DNA of 58,451 nt from Parachlamydiaceae bacterium (GCA_030147755.1 JASBUW010000081.1:1-58451); one strand, 5' to 3'; numbered from the stretch's first letter, positions 32,939-42,514 are shown. Program-made: numbers and translations. Notes: a model not told the origin generated them from the letters alone.

Positions 32939-34429
32939 ATGATAAATCAATGGTTATCGTGGTTAAATGCGTTGTTAGTGAGCCTAGCGATTCTTTTGGG
33001 AGTGGCGGCGACGGGTTTTTGGTTAAGCCGCCCTTCAGAGATTAACACGCCTAGTCCGGCTGCTAAGAAAGGGGGATTACCCAAGAGTGCGTTTGAACTG
33101 CCGCAAGAAAATTATAATCAATTAGGACAAGGGATATTAAGTTTACAACAGGCTGCGCCCTCGATGCAGTTGCCCGATTTGAGACAACAACTGATTTATT
33201 ACGGAAAAAATGGACGTCCGGACGCACATACTAACTATACACTGCTGCACTTTTCTTTAAATGGGGGAAATAAAGCGGTAATTTCGGTACGACCGGAGAA
33301 TCCCCTTTATTTAGTTTATGATCGCAAAATCAGTCGTTATGTGTTTAGTCCCAATAATGAGAAGAGTTCTTTATGGATTGAAGCGACACCTGGCGAGAAT
33401 AATGAAGTGCAAATTAAGGTGACTTTGGAAAATGATAAGGGTGAAAAAGTGACGGAACCGGAGAGTCATGCACAATTTAATCTGCCGGAAAAGGAATTTA
33501 TTCGTTATGCTGGGGCCACATGGGAATTGGGATCTTATCGAGTAGATGGAACTTTGTTAGCTAGGCAAAAAGCGCGTTGGTTTGGACCGGATCGCTTTTT
33601 AGAGCAGCATGGTGGAAAAGAATACCAAGATATGGCAGCGAGACAGCGTATTGATTTTGGTGAAAATGACGACATTTACTCTGTTTTTGTGAAGGCGACT
33701 GATACCTTGATTTGGAATCAAAAGGAGAATCGCTGGCAAGTTGTATCACCGGGCGAAGAGTCTTTGGGGCATCCTTTACTCGTTGTGAAAAAAATAGAAG
33801 ACCGCTTAATGACATTTGAGTTGTGGGATGTGGAAGGAAAAGGTAAAATCCTACTAAACTTATTAAAGTCAACAGAACCCTGGGCGATGCAAAATGCGCA
33901 AAGTCTTCAACCGATGTTCAAATTTGTAGGGGCGCGCACTAGAACGCAAAATGTTTTTGAAGTCAATAAGGAACGCATGGTGTTAAGTCCCTCTGATTGG
34001 TTATTGTTGACACCCAAGGGTTGGAAAAAGCTCGCCACGGAAGAAGAAATTGACAATTACGTGAGACGTAAAGTAGCGGGAACTTTATTTGTTTTTGAAG
34101 GAATTGTTCGTAAAGATGAAAAACAAGTGATGAAAGGCACACTTTATAGTCCCAGTCGCAATGATTTTCAAAGTGTTGAACTTGCTTTACAAGTGGGTGG
34201 AAATAATAAAACAACGGCTGCGAAAGATGTGGCGAAAGATAATGCAAAAGAGACAAAAGAATTAGCTGAGTTGAATAAAGCGGATAAGCAAGCCCCCTTA
34301 ACCCGTTCTCCGGCAGAGATGATACAACAACAGATTCAACAACAAGCTCAGGCTCCGAATATGATGTATAACAATTATAATAATGCTGTCGTTACACCAC
34401 CTCCTGCTGTAACACCTCCTAAAGATTAA
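32939..34429 (+). CDS. Hypothetical single-span protein preceding gspD
   Basis: 496 residues. One N-terminal membrane helix (about 8-30, WLNALLVSLAILLGVAATGFW) anchors a large, mainly beta, extracytoplasmic region; the last 75 residues are Gln/Asn/Pro-rich and disordered (QQQIQQQAQAPNMMYNNYNN). It is the first gene of the operon, 26 bases before gspD. Position and topology recall GspC, the inner-membrane partner of the secretin, but no HR or PDZ domain is obvious. In Chlamydia an unnamed gene holds the same place before gspD. It has no RBS of note. Confidence 0.75.
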   Translation: MINQWLSWLNALLVSLAILLGVAATGFWLSRPSEINTPSPAAKKGGLPKSAFELPQENYNQLGQGILSLQQAAPSMQLPDLRQQLIYYGKNGRPDAHTNYTLLHFSLNGGNKAVISVRPENPLYLVYDRKISRYVFSPNNEKSSLWIEATPGENNEVQIKVTLENDKGEKVTEPESHAQFNLPEKEFIRYAGATWELGSYRVDGTLLARQKARWFGPDRFLEQHGGKEYQDMAARQRIDFGENDDIYSVFVKATDTLIWNQKENRWQVVSPGEESLGHPLLVVKKIEDRLMTFELWDVEGKGKILLNLLKSTEPWAMQNAQSLQPMFKFVGARTRTQNVFEVNKERMVLSPSDWLLLTPKGWKKLATEEEIDNYVRRKVAGTLFVFEGIVRKDEKQVMKGTLYSPSRNDFQSVELALQVGGNNKTTAAKDVAKDNAKETKELAELNKADKQAPLTRSPAEMIQQQIQQQAQAPNMMYNNYNNAVVTPPPAVTPPKD

Positions 34430-34455
34430 TTCTCTATTCATTAAGGTTTGATCGT

Positions 34456-37155
34456 ATGATGATAAGTAAGCGCATTTGGATAACAGGACTTCTTTTATTA
34501 GGAACACCCTTCTTTGCTTTTGCTCAGTCCATCGAAGAAAAAAAAGCGCATCTTCAAGGTGGCGAAAGTGATTTTGATCGCGAAACCGATCAATTTTTGA
34601 CGCGTGTCAACCGTGAAACGCAAGCTATCCATCTTCGTGTTCAGAAACTGTATGATGAAGTGTATCGCCTGTATCAACAAGAAGCTTCTCCCGATCAATA
34701 TCAAGGGCTTTTAAGCCAAATTAATGAAGAGAGAAATCGTTTAATCGAATTGGAAAGAGCTTGGCGCGATGTGGCGTCTCGCAGTAATCGTCCAGAAGGC
34801 TACGGTCTTTGGCATGCGCCTGAAACGACACTTGAACAGCTTATCATTGACTATGGTTCGCAAGATTATGTCTATCTCATTCCACCTGAAGTGGGAGGCA
34901 TTCGTTTAAGTATTGATTCTAATTTGCCTATTCCTCGTGCCGCTTGGAGCGAGATGCTAGAGTTGATTTTGAATCAAAATGGTGTAGGTATTAAAACTTT
35001 GAATCCTTATTTGCGTCAGCTTTATCTCATTAGGCAAAATCACTCTAACTTGCGCATGATTACCAATAAAAGAGCCGATCTAGAGGTGTTGCCACCTGAT
35101 GCGCGCGTGAGTTTTGTGATTTCTCCGGAACCTTCTGAAATTCGTCGTACGTACTCCTTTTTAGAAAGATTCATTGATCCCAATACTACCGTTCTGCAAA
35201 TTTTAGGACGCGATGTGCTCATTATTGGTCAGGTAGGAGATATTCTGGATTTACTAAAATTATATGATTTTATTGCGACCAATCGAGGAGATAAAGATTA
35301 TCGTTTGTTGCCAATGTCTAAAGTGCCTCCTGAAGAAATGGCTCGCATTTTAACTACCATTTTTGATCAAGAATCGGGTCCTCACCTTATGGAAATGGAA
35401 CCTCCTCGTTCGATGCCATCTATGAATGCATCCGGTGGACCAGGAGGAAGTCCCGGCGGACCGCCGATGCCTGCTCCCGGTGCTGGAGCTAACTTGGCGC
35501 GCGCAGCAGCCGAAATCAATGGTCTTAGAATTGTGCCTTTGCAAAATACCGCCCAATCGCTCTTTGTAGTGGGAACACGCGAAGAGGTGCGTAAAGCCGA
35601 AGAAATTGTACGCAATGTGGAAAGTCAAATTGGAGGCGCACGCGACAAAATTGTTTTCTGGTATACCGTCAAGCATTCTGATCCGGAAGAATTAGCAGAT
35701 ATTCTTTATCGCGTTTATCTATTAATGGTGACAACCGGAGCGGGTTACGATCGAATTCCTGGTCCTGGAGGTCCAATGGGTCCCGGAGGTCCTTTAGGGC
35801 CACCCGGTCCTGGAGGTTATGCAGGTGGCCCACCGCCAGGAGGACCAATGGCTCCGGGCGCTCCTCCTGATTTGCAAAAAACAAATGTTGTGATTAACCA
35901 AAACACTCCACCGCCGCCGCCTATTCTTCCCCCGCAAAAAGAGCCTCCTCTTCTGCTGTACGGTCAAGAAGGCTTCTATCAAGAGGGTGGATATATGGTG
36001 AACCCTGCTCCTGCGCAACCGGGCGTGTTCTTACCTACGAATCCTAATCGCAATCGCGAAAATTTTATTGTGGATGCCAAAACAGGCGCGATTGTCATGG
36101 TTGTAGAAGCAGAGCTTTTACCAAAAATTAAAGATCTTTTACGTAAATTAGATGTGCCCAAGAAAATGGTCCACATTGAATCTCTCTTATTTGAGAAAAT
36201 TATTAATCGCGAAAACAGTTTTGGATTGAATTTGCTGCGCATTGGAGATGCGGCTTGTAATGTGCATAAAACGGGAGCTTCCTTTAATAACATTTTCCCT
36301 TGCGGATCAGATATTCCCATCTTAAGCAATGCCGGTGTATTTGATTTCTTTATCAGTCGCAAAAAGACAGATAGCGGAATTCCGGCCTTTGACTTGGTCT
36401 ACCGTTTCCTCTTGAACCAAGATGATGTGCAGATTAATTCAAATCCTTCCATTTTAACAGTCAATCAAGCACCGGCCACCATTTCGATTAATGAAGACCT
36501 CTCAATTAATACAGGGATATTTGAAGTAGAAACAGCGAAAGGTGTGACTTTAAAAGATGCCTTTACACGTGCGCAATACGGGATTACGATCAGTATTAAA
36601 CCCACGATTCACCTCAATCAATATGAAGATTGTGATCAAGATTATGACTACGTGACATTAGAAACCGATATCACCTTCGATACCATCCAACCGGGTGGTG
36701 ATCCCAGCCGTCCTAATGTGGTGAGACGCCACATTACCAACCAGGTGCAAGTTCCAGATGGAGATACCGTCATTTTAGGGGGACTGCGCCGCAAAGTCTG
36801 TAATGATAGCCGTGAGTCCATTCCTTTTATAGGGGAGCTACCAGGGCTAGGAAAACTTTTTAGCATTAATACGCTAAGAGATAGTAGTACCGAAATGTTT
36901 ATCTTCCTCACGCCACATATTGTCAAGGATCCCAAAGAGCAGTTGACTTGCTTAAGACAAGAGTTGCTGTGCTTGCGGCCTGGCGATGTTCCTTATTTCT
37001 TGGAGTGCGTAGAAGAGGCGTTTCAATATGAGAAAAACCGTCTGATGGAGGGAAGTATGACTATCCTTTTTGGAAGACCACGAGAACGTTATTACATTCT
37101 CGACGCTTGTTCAGCAAATGGTGTAGGAGATTGTGCAGAGTATGATGGACGCTAA
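34456..37155 (+). CDS. gspD: Type II secretion secretin GspD
   Basis: 899 residues. A signal peptide (about 1-23, WITGLLLLGTPFFAFA) is followed by a coiled coil (30-100), N-type ring-building domains (RLLPMSKVPPEEMARILTTI, FIVDAKTGAIVMVVEAELLP...KKMVHIESLLFE) and the secretin barrel (about 640-840) with NPSILTVNQAPATI, VQVPDGDTVILGGL and FLTPHIVKDP. It forms the outer-membrane channel. Two Gly/Pro-rich inserts at about 325-345 and 434-475 (with a GPGGPMGPGGPLGPPGPGG run) interrupt the N domains. Chlamydial secretins are long, but collagen-like inserts are unusual. It overlaps gspE. Confidence 0.93.
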   Translation: MMISKRIWITGLLLLGTPFFAFAQSIEEKKAHLQGGESDFDRETDQFLTRVNRETQAIHLRVQKLYDEVYRLYQQEASPDQYQGLLSQINEERNRLIELERAWRDVASRSNRPEGYGLWHAPETTLEQLIIDYGSQDYVYLIPPEVGGIRLSIDSNLPIPRAAWSEMLELILNQNGVGIKTLNPYLRQLYLIRQNHSNLRMITNKRADLEVLPPDARVSFVISPEPSEIRRTYSFLERFIDPNTTVLQILGRDVLIIGQVGDILDLLKLYDFIATNRGDKDYRLLPMSKVPPEEMARILTTIFDQESGPHLMEMEPPRSMPSMNASGGPGGSPGGPPMPAPGAGANLARAAAEINGLRIVPLQNTAQSLFVVGTREEVRKAEEIVRNVESQIGGARDKIVFWYTVKHSDPEELADILYRVYLLMVTTGAGYDRIPGPGGPMGPGGPLGPPGPGGYAGGPPPGGPMAPGAPPDLQKTNVVINQNTPPPPPILPPQKEPPLLLYGQEGFYQEGGYMVNPAPAQPGVFLPTNPNRNRENFIVDAKTGAIVMVVEAELLPKIKDLLRKLDVPKKMVHIESLLFEKIINRENSFGLNLLRIGDAACNVHKTGASFNNIFPCGSDIPILSNAGVFDFFISRKKTDSGIPAFDLVYRFLLNQDDVQINSNPSILTVNQAPATISINEDLSINTGIFEVETAKGVTLKDAFTRAQYGITISIKPTIHLNQYEDCDQDYDYVTLETDITFDTIQPGGDPSRPNVVRRHITNQVQVPDGDTVILGGLRRKVCNDSRESIPFIGELPGLGKLFSINTLRDSSTEMFIFLTPHIVKDPKEQLTCLRQELLCLRPGDVPYFLECVEEAFQYEKNRLMEGSMTILFGRPRERYYILDACSANGVGDCAEYDGR

Positions 37156-38782
37156 AGACAATCAGCCAGGTCCTTCTTATAATGATGACCTGGCTTTACA
37201 AGGCATGTTAGGTGGCGATGCGCAAGCCAGTTTGGCTGAGCAATTCGGAATGCCTATTGTCAATGATCTGTCCAGTCTGTCTATTACTCGAGAACGCTTA
37301 AAACAAGTTCCTTATTCATTTGCTAAGAAACACGTGATCTTGCCTATTAAAGATAACGGCAATAGTGTCGTTGTCGCGGTCGCAGATCCTCTCAATTTAA
37401 GTCCTTTAGAGGAATTGCGCTTTCTACTTGGTTGTGAAGTCGAAGCTGTGTATAGCCCACGCGAAGTGATTCTCTCTGCGATTCATGATTGCTATAACAC
37501 AGAAGATGGAGCAGCTTCTCAATTAATTGCCAACTTAACTGATAAAAATGAGGAGGGACGCGAGGGTGAAGTGGAAGTCTATGACTTGCTCGATCACAGT
37601 CGCATGCAGTCTCCCATCATTCAGTTGCTTAACCTCATTTTGACTGAAGCCATTCAGCAAGGGGCCTCCGATATTCACTTTGAGCCCTCAGAAAATGGCA
37701 TGCGTGTGCGTTATCGCATTGACGGCGTTTTGCAAAACCGCCATGCACCCGCTCAAGATTATCAAGTCCAGTTACTCACCCGTATCAAGGTCATGTCTAA
37801 ACTAGACATTGCCGAGCATCGCTTGCCGCAAGACGGACGCATTAAGTTGCGCATGGGACGCCGTGAGATTGACTTTCGTGTCAGTACCGTGCCTGTAGCA
37901 GGTGGAGAGCGGATTGTGTTGCGTATTTTGGATAAAGGTAACGTCTTATTAGGTCTTGATAAAATTGGCATGTTGCCTAGCGTATTTGAGCAATTTAAAC
38001 GCTTGTTAGATTTACCTGAAGGCATTGTTCTTGTGACGGGTCCTACAGGTAGTGGTAAAACCACCACGTTGTATAGTGCCATTTGTGAAATGACGAGTGA
38101 TGATACCAATATCATGACGATTGAAGATCCGGTTGAGTATAACTTAAAAGGAATTGCGCAAATTGGTGTTCATCATAAAATTAAATTAGACTTTGCCACC
38201 GGTTTGAGACACATCTTGCGTCAAGACCCTGATATCATCATGGTGGGAGAGATTCGCGATAAAGAAACAGCTGAAATTGCTATTCAGGCTGCTTTAACAG
38301 GTCACTTAGTTTTAAGTACCTTGCACACTAACGATGCACCTTCTGCCATTACGCGTCTTGTCGATATGGGCATAGAGCCCTATCTGCTTTCTTCTTGTAT
38401 TGTAGGAGTCCTAGCTCAGCGTTTAGTGCGCCGTATTTGTCCCGAATGTAAAACACCTTATGAACCTAGTCCAAGAGAATTGCAAAGCCTGGGACTCACT
38501 TTAGAATCTTTACCTAATGGTTGCCTCTATCATGGTAGAGGATGTAGCTATTGCTATCAAACTGGTTTTAAAGGGCGACAAGGTGTCTATGAGTTGATGC
38601 CTGTCAATAATGCGATTAATAAACAAATAGTTCAAAGTCCGGATGCTGTTGAATTGCGTCGTGTTGCTTTATCTCAAGGGATGATCACCTTACTCTCTCA
38701 TGGAGCAGAACTGGTCAAAAATGGCATGTCTACTGTCGCAGAAGTGTTGCGTGTCGCTCGCGGAATCGAAGAACAAGGATAA
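37142..38782 (+). CDS. gspE: Type II secretion ATPase GspE
   Basis: About 546 residues from the ATG at 37142; a GTG at 37133 in the same frame is possible. The start lies within the end of gspD, so translation is probably coupled. It shows an N-terminal GspE_N-like domain (YSFAKKHVILPIKDNGNSVVVAVADP), Walker A GPTGSGKTT, the Asp and His boxes (LSTLHTNDAPSAITRL), Walker B IMVGEIRDKET, and a four-cysteine zinc motif (CPEC and CSYC with 40-odd residues between). This hexameric cytoplasmic ATPase drives pseudopilus assembly. Confidence 0.96.
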   Translation: MMDAKDNQPGPSYNDDLALQGMLGGDAQASLAEQFGMPIVNDLSSLSITRERLKQVPYSFAKKHVILPIKDNGNSVVVAVADPLNLSPLEELRFLLGCEVEAVYSPREVILSAIHDCYNTEDGAASQLIANLTDKNEEGREGEVEVYDLLDHSRMQSPIIQLLNLILTEAIQQGASDIHFEPSENGMRVRYRIDGVLQNRHAPAQDYQVQLLTRIKVMSKLDIAEHRLPQDGRIKLRMGRREIDFRVSTVPVAGGERIVLRILDKGNVLLGLDKIGMLPSVFEQFKRLLDLPEGIVLVTGPTGSGKTTTLYSAICEMTSDDTNIMTIEDPVEYNLKGIAQIGVHHKIKLDFATGLRHILRQDPDIIMVGEIRDKETAEIAIQAALTGHLVLSTLHTNDAPSAITRLVDMGIEPYLLSSCIVGVLAQRLVRRICPECKTPYEPSPRELQSLGLTLESLPNGCLYHGRGCSYCYQTGFKGRQGVYELMPVNNAINKQIVQSPDAVELRRVALSQGMITLLSHGAELVKNGMSTVAEVLRVARGIEEQG

Positions 38783-38792
38783 TCAAACACTT

Positions 38793-39980
38793 ATGCCACT
38801 TTATCAATATCAATATGTAGATGCTCAACGTAAAAGAAAATCAGGAGTTATTGAAGCTCAGTCGGATAGAGAAGCAAAAGAAAAATTGCGTGAACAAGGG
38901 GTATTAGTCACGCAATTGCAAATTAAGACTAAGGTAAGTAAAAAGCAGAATTTAAAAGGGGATAATTTACTGGCTTTTACAGTGCAGCTGTCGCAATTGA
39001 TTAATGCGGGAGTGCCTTTATATGAAAGCCTTATTGCTGTCGAAGAGCAAGCCAGAGGGGAATCTTACCATCGCATTATTTTGAGTTTATGTGAGCAGAT
39101 TAGAACAGGGATGTCGCTTTCCAATGCGATGGCAGCCTATCCGGATAGCTTTGACCGCCTTTATTGCGGGATGGTCGCAGCGGGTGAGGCTGTAGGTGCA
39201 TTAGGACCTGTATTGGAAAAATTGACTTATTTTCTTTCCCGACAAATGAAATTGAAAAAGCAAATTACGACAGCCATGATTTATCCTGGCGTATTGGGTG
39301 GTTTTTCTCTATTAATTATTGGTTTGTTACTTGGATTTGTTGTGCCTTCTTTAGAAGGAATTTTTGCTGATCGAAAATTGAATGCCTTTACGAATGCTGT
39401 ATTAGGTTTTAGCCACTTATTTCGTGCATATTGGTGGTTATATCTGCCCCTTTTAGTGGGAGGGATTATATGGGCTGTGTGGAAATTACGTTCGCCGCAA
39501 GGTAAAATGTGGCTAGAGAAAAATGTTTTAAAAGTACCTTTATTGAAGAATTTGGTGATTCAAACAGCGACGGCCCGTTTTTGTCGCACATTGGGAACCC
39601 TCTTGCAAGGGGGGCTCAGTATGATGGATGCCTTACGTATTTCGCGAGGAGTCATGCGCAATGTGGTTTTAGAAAAAGAAATTCAAGAGGCGGAAGGTAA
39701 AATTATTGAAGGGCACTCTTTAAGCCAAGAATTGGGAAAATCGGATTATATGCCTCATATGGTTTCACGTATGCTAGCAGTGGGTGAAGAGTCGGGAACG
39801 AGTGTAACGATGTTAAACCGCATTGCAGATATGTATGAGCAAGAAATTGAAAAGACGCTGGATCGCGTCATGGCATTGGCACAACCCTTGATTTTAATTG
39901 TCATGGGATTAGTGATTGGAACAGTGCTTTTAGCTATTTTATTACCTTTAACTGACGTCAGCTCGTTTTCAGTTGGTTAA
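38793..39980 (+). CDS. gspF: Type II secretion inner-membrane platform protein GspF
   Basis: 395 residues from the ATG at 38793 (MPLYQYQYVDAQRK, the usual GspF start); an ORF beginning at 38700 overlaps gspE and is not the true start. Two GspF domains are separated and followed by three membrane helices (YPGVLGGFSLLIIGLLLGFV, YWWLYLPLLVGGIIWAVW, LILIVMGLVIGTVLLAILLP). Conserved GEESGTSVTMLNRIADMYE and LSNAMAAYPDSFDRLYCGMVAAGE are present. It links the ATPase to the growing pseudopilus. It begins 10 bases after gspE. Confidence 0.96.
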   Translation: MPLYQYQYVDAQRKRKSGVIEAQSDREAKEKLREQGVLVTQLQIKTKVSKKQNLKGDNLLAFTVQLSQLINAGVPLYESLIAVEEQARGESYHRIILSLCEQIRTGMSLSNAMAAYPDSFDRLYCGMVAAGEAVGALGPVLEKLTYFLSRQMKLKKQITTAMIYPGVLGGFSLLIIGLLLGFVVPSLEGIFADRKLNAFTNAVLGFSHLFRAYWWLYLPLLVGGIIWAVWKLRSPQGKMWLEKNVLKVPLLKNLVIQTATARFCRTLGTLLQGGLSMMDALRISRGVMRNVVLEKEIQEAEGKIIEGHSLSQELGKSDYMPHMVSRMLAVGEESGTSVTMLNRIADMYEQEIEKTLDRVMALAQPLILIVMGLVIGTVLLAILLPLTDVSSFSVG

Positions 39981-40013
39981 AGTTGCTAATGATTTAATTA
40001 GGAATTTTGCTTT

Positions 40014-40078
40014 CTGTGCTCTCTGTGTACTCTGTGGTAATTGATTAAGTTTTACCACAGAGTACACAGAGAGCACAG
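40014..40078. repeat. Perfect 27-bp ACCACAGAG hairpin inside the operon
   Basis: 40014-40040 and 40052-40078 pair perfectly over 27 bp (CTGTGCTCTCTGTGTACTCT... and complement) around an 11-base loop, in the only sizeable gap of the operon, between gspF and gspG. It could cut transcription partly or act as an RNA stabiliser for the upstream message. The ACCACAGAG arm matches 31958-31993. Confidence 0.75.
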
Positions 40079-40132
40079 AGAAGAACGAATTAATGAATTT
40101 AAAATTCAATCAATTAAGAAGGGGAGAATAAC

Positions 40133-40543
40133 ATGAAATTTCATCAATTAAAGAAACGCTTCATCACCTTAGTTGAGATGATGATTGTGATGTTCTTGAT
40201 TGCGATGATCACAGGTGTCATTGCGTATAACTATACAGGAAGCTTGGAAGAAGGAAAAGCTTTCAAAACAAAAGCCGGAATTGAGAAAATTCATACCGTT
40301 TTAGATTTATATCTAGCCACACATCCTGAAGATCGTGACAATATTGATACGCGTTGGAAAGATATTGTTGCAAGTTCGCAATTAGTTAAAAATCCTCAAG
40401 AACTCATTAAAGATGGGTGGGGATACGAGTATCAAGTTTCCAAAGATCAACAAGGTGACATTGAAATTAAATCGGCTAAGTATGATTCCTATCAAGCGTC
40501 TAAAGGGAAAGGTAGCTTATTCAATAGTGGTAAGGAATCGTAA
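40133..40543 (+). CDS. gspG: Major pseudopilin GspG-like
   Basis: 136 residues. A short basic leader is followed by ITLVEMMIVMFLIAMITGVI, the conserved N-terminal helix with Glu at position +5; the rest has the GspG C-terminal pattern (DGWGYEYQV) and is Lys-rich at the end. The residue just before the cleavage position is Phe (KKRF/ITLVE), not the usual Gly. It should form the pseudopilus shaft. GGGGAG precedes the ATG. It is the first of four pseudopilin-like genes and the best match to the major one. Confidence 0.88.
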   Translation: MKFHQLKKRFITLVEMMIVMFLIAMITGVIAYNYTGSLEEGKAFKTKAGIEKIHTVLDLYLATHPEDRDNIDTRWKDIVASSQLVKNPQELIKDGWGYEYQVSKDQQGDIEIKSAKYDSYQASKGKGSLFNSGKES

Positions 40544-40552
40544 TTAACCGTT

Positions 40553-41158
40553 ATGAGAGTTGTTAAGAAATCTTTTTTCACTTTATTAGAGCTACTGGTT
40601 GTTTTATTTATTATTTCGCTGGGTTTGATCGCAACAGGAGTGAAAGTGAAAGATTCGTATGAAGAACAACGCTTTTTATCGGAATCTCAGCAGGTCTTGA
40701 GCCAAATTAATATGGCGCAAGACCTCATGCTCATGATGGATACAGATGTTGCAGTTAATTTAACGCTTGATCCTAAAACGAAACAAGTCACTTCCGCCAT
40801 TGATGTCGAGAAGCCCTTACCTATTGAGTGGGAACGCCTCATTCAACGCCCTTTAAAACTCACTGCCATTCATTCCTTTCAATTTGGACCGAGCAAATCA
40901 GACTCAGCTCAACTTATTTTCTCATTGGGTTCGATGAGTCAAGGAACATTGACTTTGTATGAAGCGGGCCAAGATGATGCTCGACGAGAAGAAAAAAGAC
41001 AGTTTACAATTGAACTAACAGGTTCTCCACGCCCTTTAGGGATAAAGCCTACGCCTGTTAAAGAGCAAGATAAAGTCGCATTGAGTCAGTTATTATATCC
41101 TCAAGAAGTGTATGAAGAATTATATAAAAACCCTTCTAAAGAAGAAGAAATCAAGTAA
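40553..41158 (+). CDS. Pseudopilin-like protein (1)
   Basis: 201 residues with a pseudopilin start: basic leader MRVVKKSF, then FTLLELLVVLFIISLGLIATG with Glu at +5. The remainder has little similarity that I can name and is probably a minor pseudopilin head (GspH-like by position). The residue before the cleavage point is Phe. It starts 9 bases after gspG and overlaps the next gene by 47 bases, so it is in the same operon. Confidence 0.8.
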   Translation: MRVVKKSFFTLLELLVVLFIISLGLIATGVKVKDSYEEQRFLSESQQVLSQINMAQDLMLMMDTDVAVNLTLDPKTKQVTSAIDVEKPLPIEWERLIQRPLKLTAIHSFQFGPSKSDSAQLIFSLGSMSQGTLTLYEAGQDDARREEKRQFTIELTGSPRPLGIKPTPVKEQDKVALSQLLYPQEVYEELYKNPSKEEEIK

Positions 41159-41765
41159 ACGTCATTTCCAATTATTGGAAATCATGGTGGCTGTGTTTAT
41201 TTTGCTAATCTGTGCGGCTCCTGCTATGCGCATTTATACCAATATGTTTAAACAACAGCAGGTCGTCATTCGTGAAAATGAACGCGATCATATTGCCCGT
41301 GTCTTACATTCTCGTATTGTGGAAAGGTTTTATAAGCGACAAATCCCTTTACAAGAGCTCGCACAAGGTAAAAAATTTACGGTAGATGATCCCGATCTGC
41401 AAAAGCGTTTAAAAGAGTTAAACTATGAAGGAGGCTATATCATTGGTGTGGTTGATCGAAAACCAAAAGATGAAAATAAACCTGCTACTGAATATCTCTT
41501 ACGCTTATATATCATTTTAAAAGATTTGTCTCCCCTCTCTCCTTTTCAGTCGCAACCTAAGAAAGTAGAAAATCAAGATCCACAAGAAACAATTTACGAT
41601 TACTACATTTATGTAGATGCAGGAAAAGATAATAAATTGAAGCCAGGAGAAGATGTGCCTAGTGCTGATCCAGGTAATAAAGATAAAGGTAAAGCATCTG
41701 GACAAAGCACTCAGGGAGCAGGAACGCTTCCTCATGCATCTAATACCAAAGGGAAAAGTAAATGA
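41112..41765 (+). CDS. Pseudopilin-like protein (2)
   Basis: 217 residues. The leader is long and basic (MKNYIKTLLKKKKSSKRH) and overlaps the previous gene by 47 bases; the hydrophobic helix FQLLEIMVAVFILLICAAPA has Glu at +5. The residue before it is His. No closer start is available, which supports the overlap. The C-terminal 40 residues are Gly/Lys/Asp-rich and disordered (GNKDKGKASGQSTQGAG). Likely a minor pseudopilin (GspI or GspJ-like by order). It shares its last bases with the next start (ATGA). Confidence 0.8.
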   Translation: MKNYIKTLLKKKKSSKRHFQLLEIMVAVFILLICAAPAMRIYTNMFKQQQVVIRENERDHIARVLHSRIVERFYKRQIPLQELAQGKKFTVDDPDLQKRLKELNYEGGYIIGVVDRKPKDENKPATEYLLRLYIILKDLSPLSPFQSQPKKVENQDPQETIYDYYIYVDAGKDNKLKPGEDVPSADPGNKDKGKASGQSTQGAGTLPHASNTKGKSK

Positions 41766-42511
41766 AAGTTAAACGGCGCTCTTTCATGACATTACTTGAG
41801 ACGTTAATCGCTGTATCGTTGCTATCCGTTTTGCTTGTCATCGTTTTTGGTTTTTTTCGTGAATTATCAGTTCTGACACAAATGTCAGAGAAAGTACAGA
41901 AAGAGAGTTTCCAGCTTCGTTATGTAGAAACACGTCTTGCTTTTGTCTTTGAACGCATTGTGAATGAAAATTCAAAGGATACCAGAAAATTTTATTTCTA
42001 TAGTCAACCTCCGAATCGCAATTTTTCCAATTCTCCCAGTTTGGTGTTTACTTTTGATAATGAAGTACGTCTCAATCCTCATTTGTCTGGTGATGTCCTT
42101 GCCCGTTTGTTTGTGGATTTGGATCATCGTTTATGTTTAGTCACATGGCCTTTGCACGTGGAACAACCCCATCAATATATGCAAGAAGAAGTGCTAATGG
42201 AGAATGTAGTCAACCTCAATTTTGAGTTTTATGCGGCTCCTGAAAAAATTACTAATAAAAATGCGACGAATCCGGGTAATCAACAATCCACGGAACAGAA
42301 AGATACACAACCGGAAAGAGATAAATGGCAAACAGAATGGTCTAAAACTCATCAACAAATGCCTTCTATTGTTAAACTTGAGATTCAAATTGCGAGAAAT
42401 CCGGAAGCTTTAGAGCGACGTAATCTGGGTTCTCAAGTAGAAACGCAAAGCATGATAATGAATTTTGTGTTGCCCACTAGTAAAAATCCTATTTATTATC
42501 CGCCGGATTAA
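41762..42511 (+). CDS. Pseudopilin-like protein (3)
   Basis: 249 residues. The start MKVKRRSF is followed by MTLLETLIAVSLLSVLLVIV, again with Glu at +5 and Phe in place of the pre-cleavage Gly. It has a GspJ-like length and a large beta-rich region (FSNSPSLVFTFDNEVRLN, LFVDLDHRLCLVTWPL). Residues about 165-195 are Asn/Gln/Lys-rich linker. It begins in ATGA overlap with the gene before. Confidence 0.8.
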   Translation: MKVKRRSFMTLLETLIAVSLLSVLLVIVFGFFRELSVLTQMSEKVQKESFQLRYVETRLAFVFERIVNENSKDTRKFYFYSQPPNRNFSNSPSLVFTFDNEVRLNPHLSGDVLARLFVDLDHRLCLVTWPLHVEQPHQYMQEEVLMENVVNLNFEFYAAPEKITNKNATNPGNQQSTEQKDTQPERDKWQTEWSKTHQQMPSIVKLEIQIARNPEALERRNLGSQVETQSMIMNFVLPTSKNPIYYPPD

Positions 42512-42514
42512 ATT

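Noticed and set aside
38700-38792. Upstream extension of gspF
   Set aside because: It overlaps gspE in another frame, and the usual GspF start MPLYQYQY lies at 38793.
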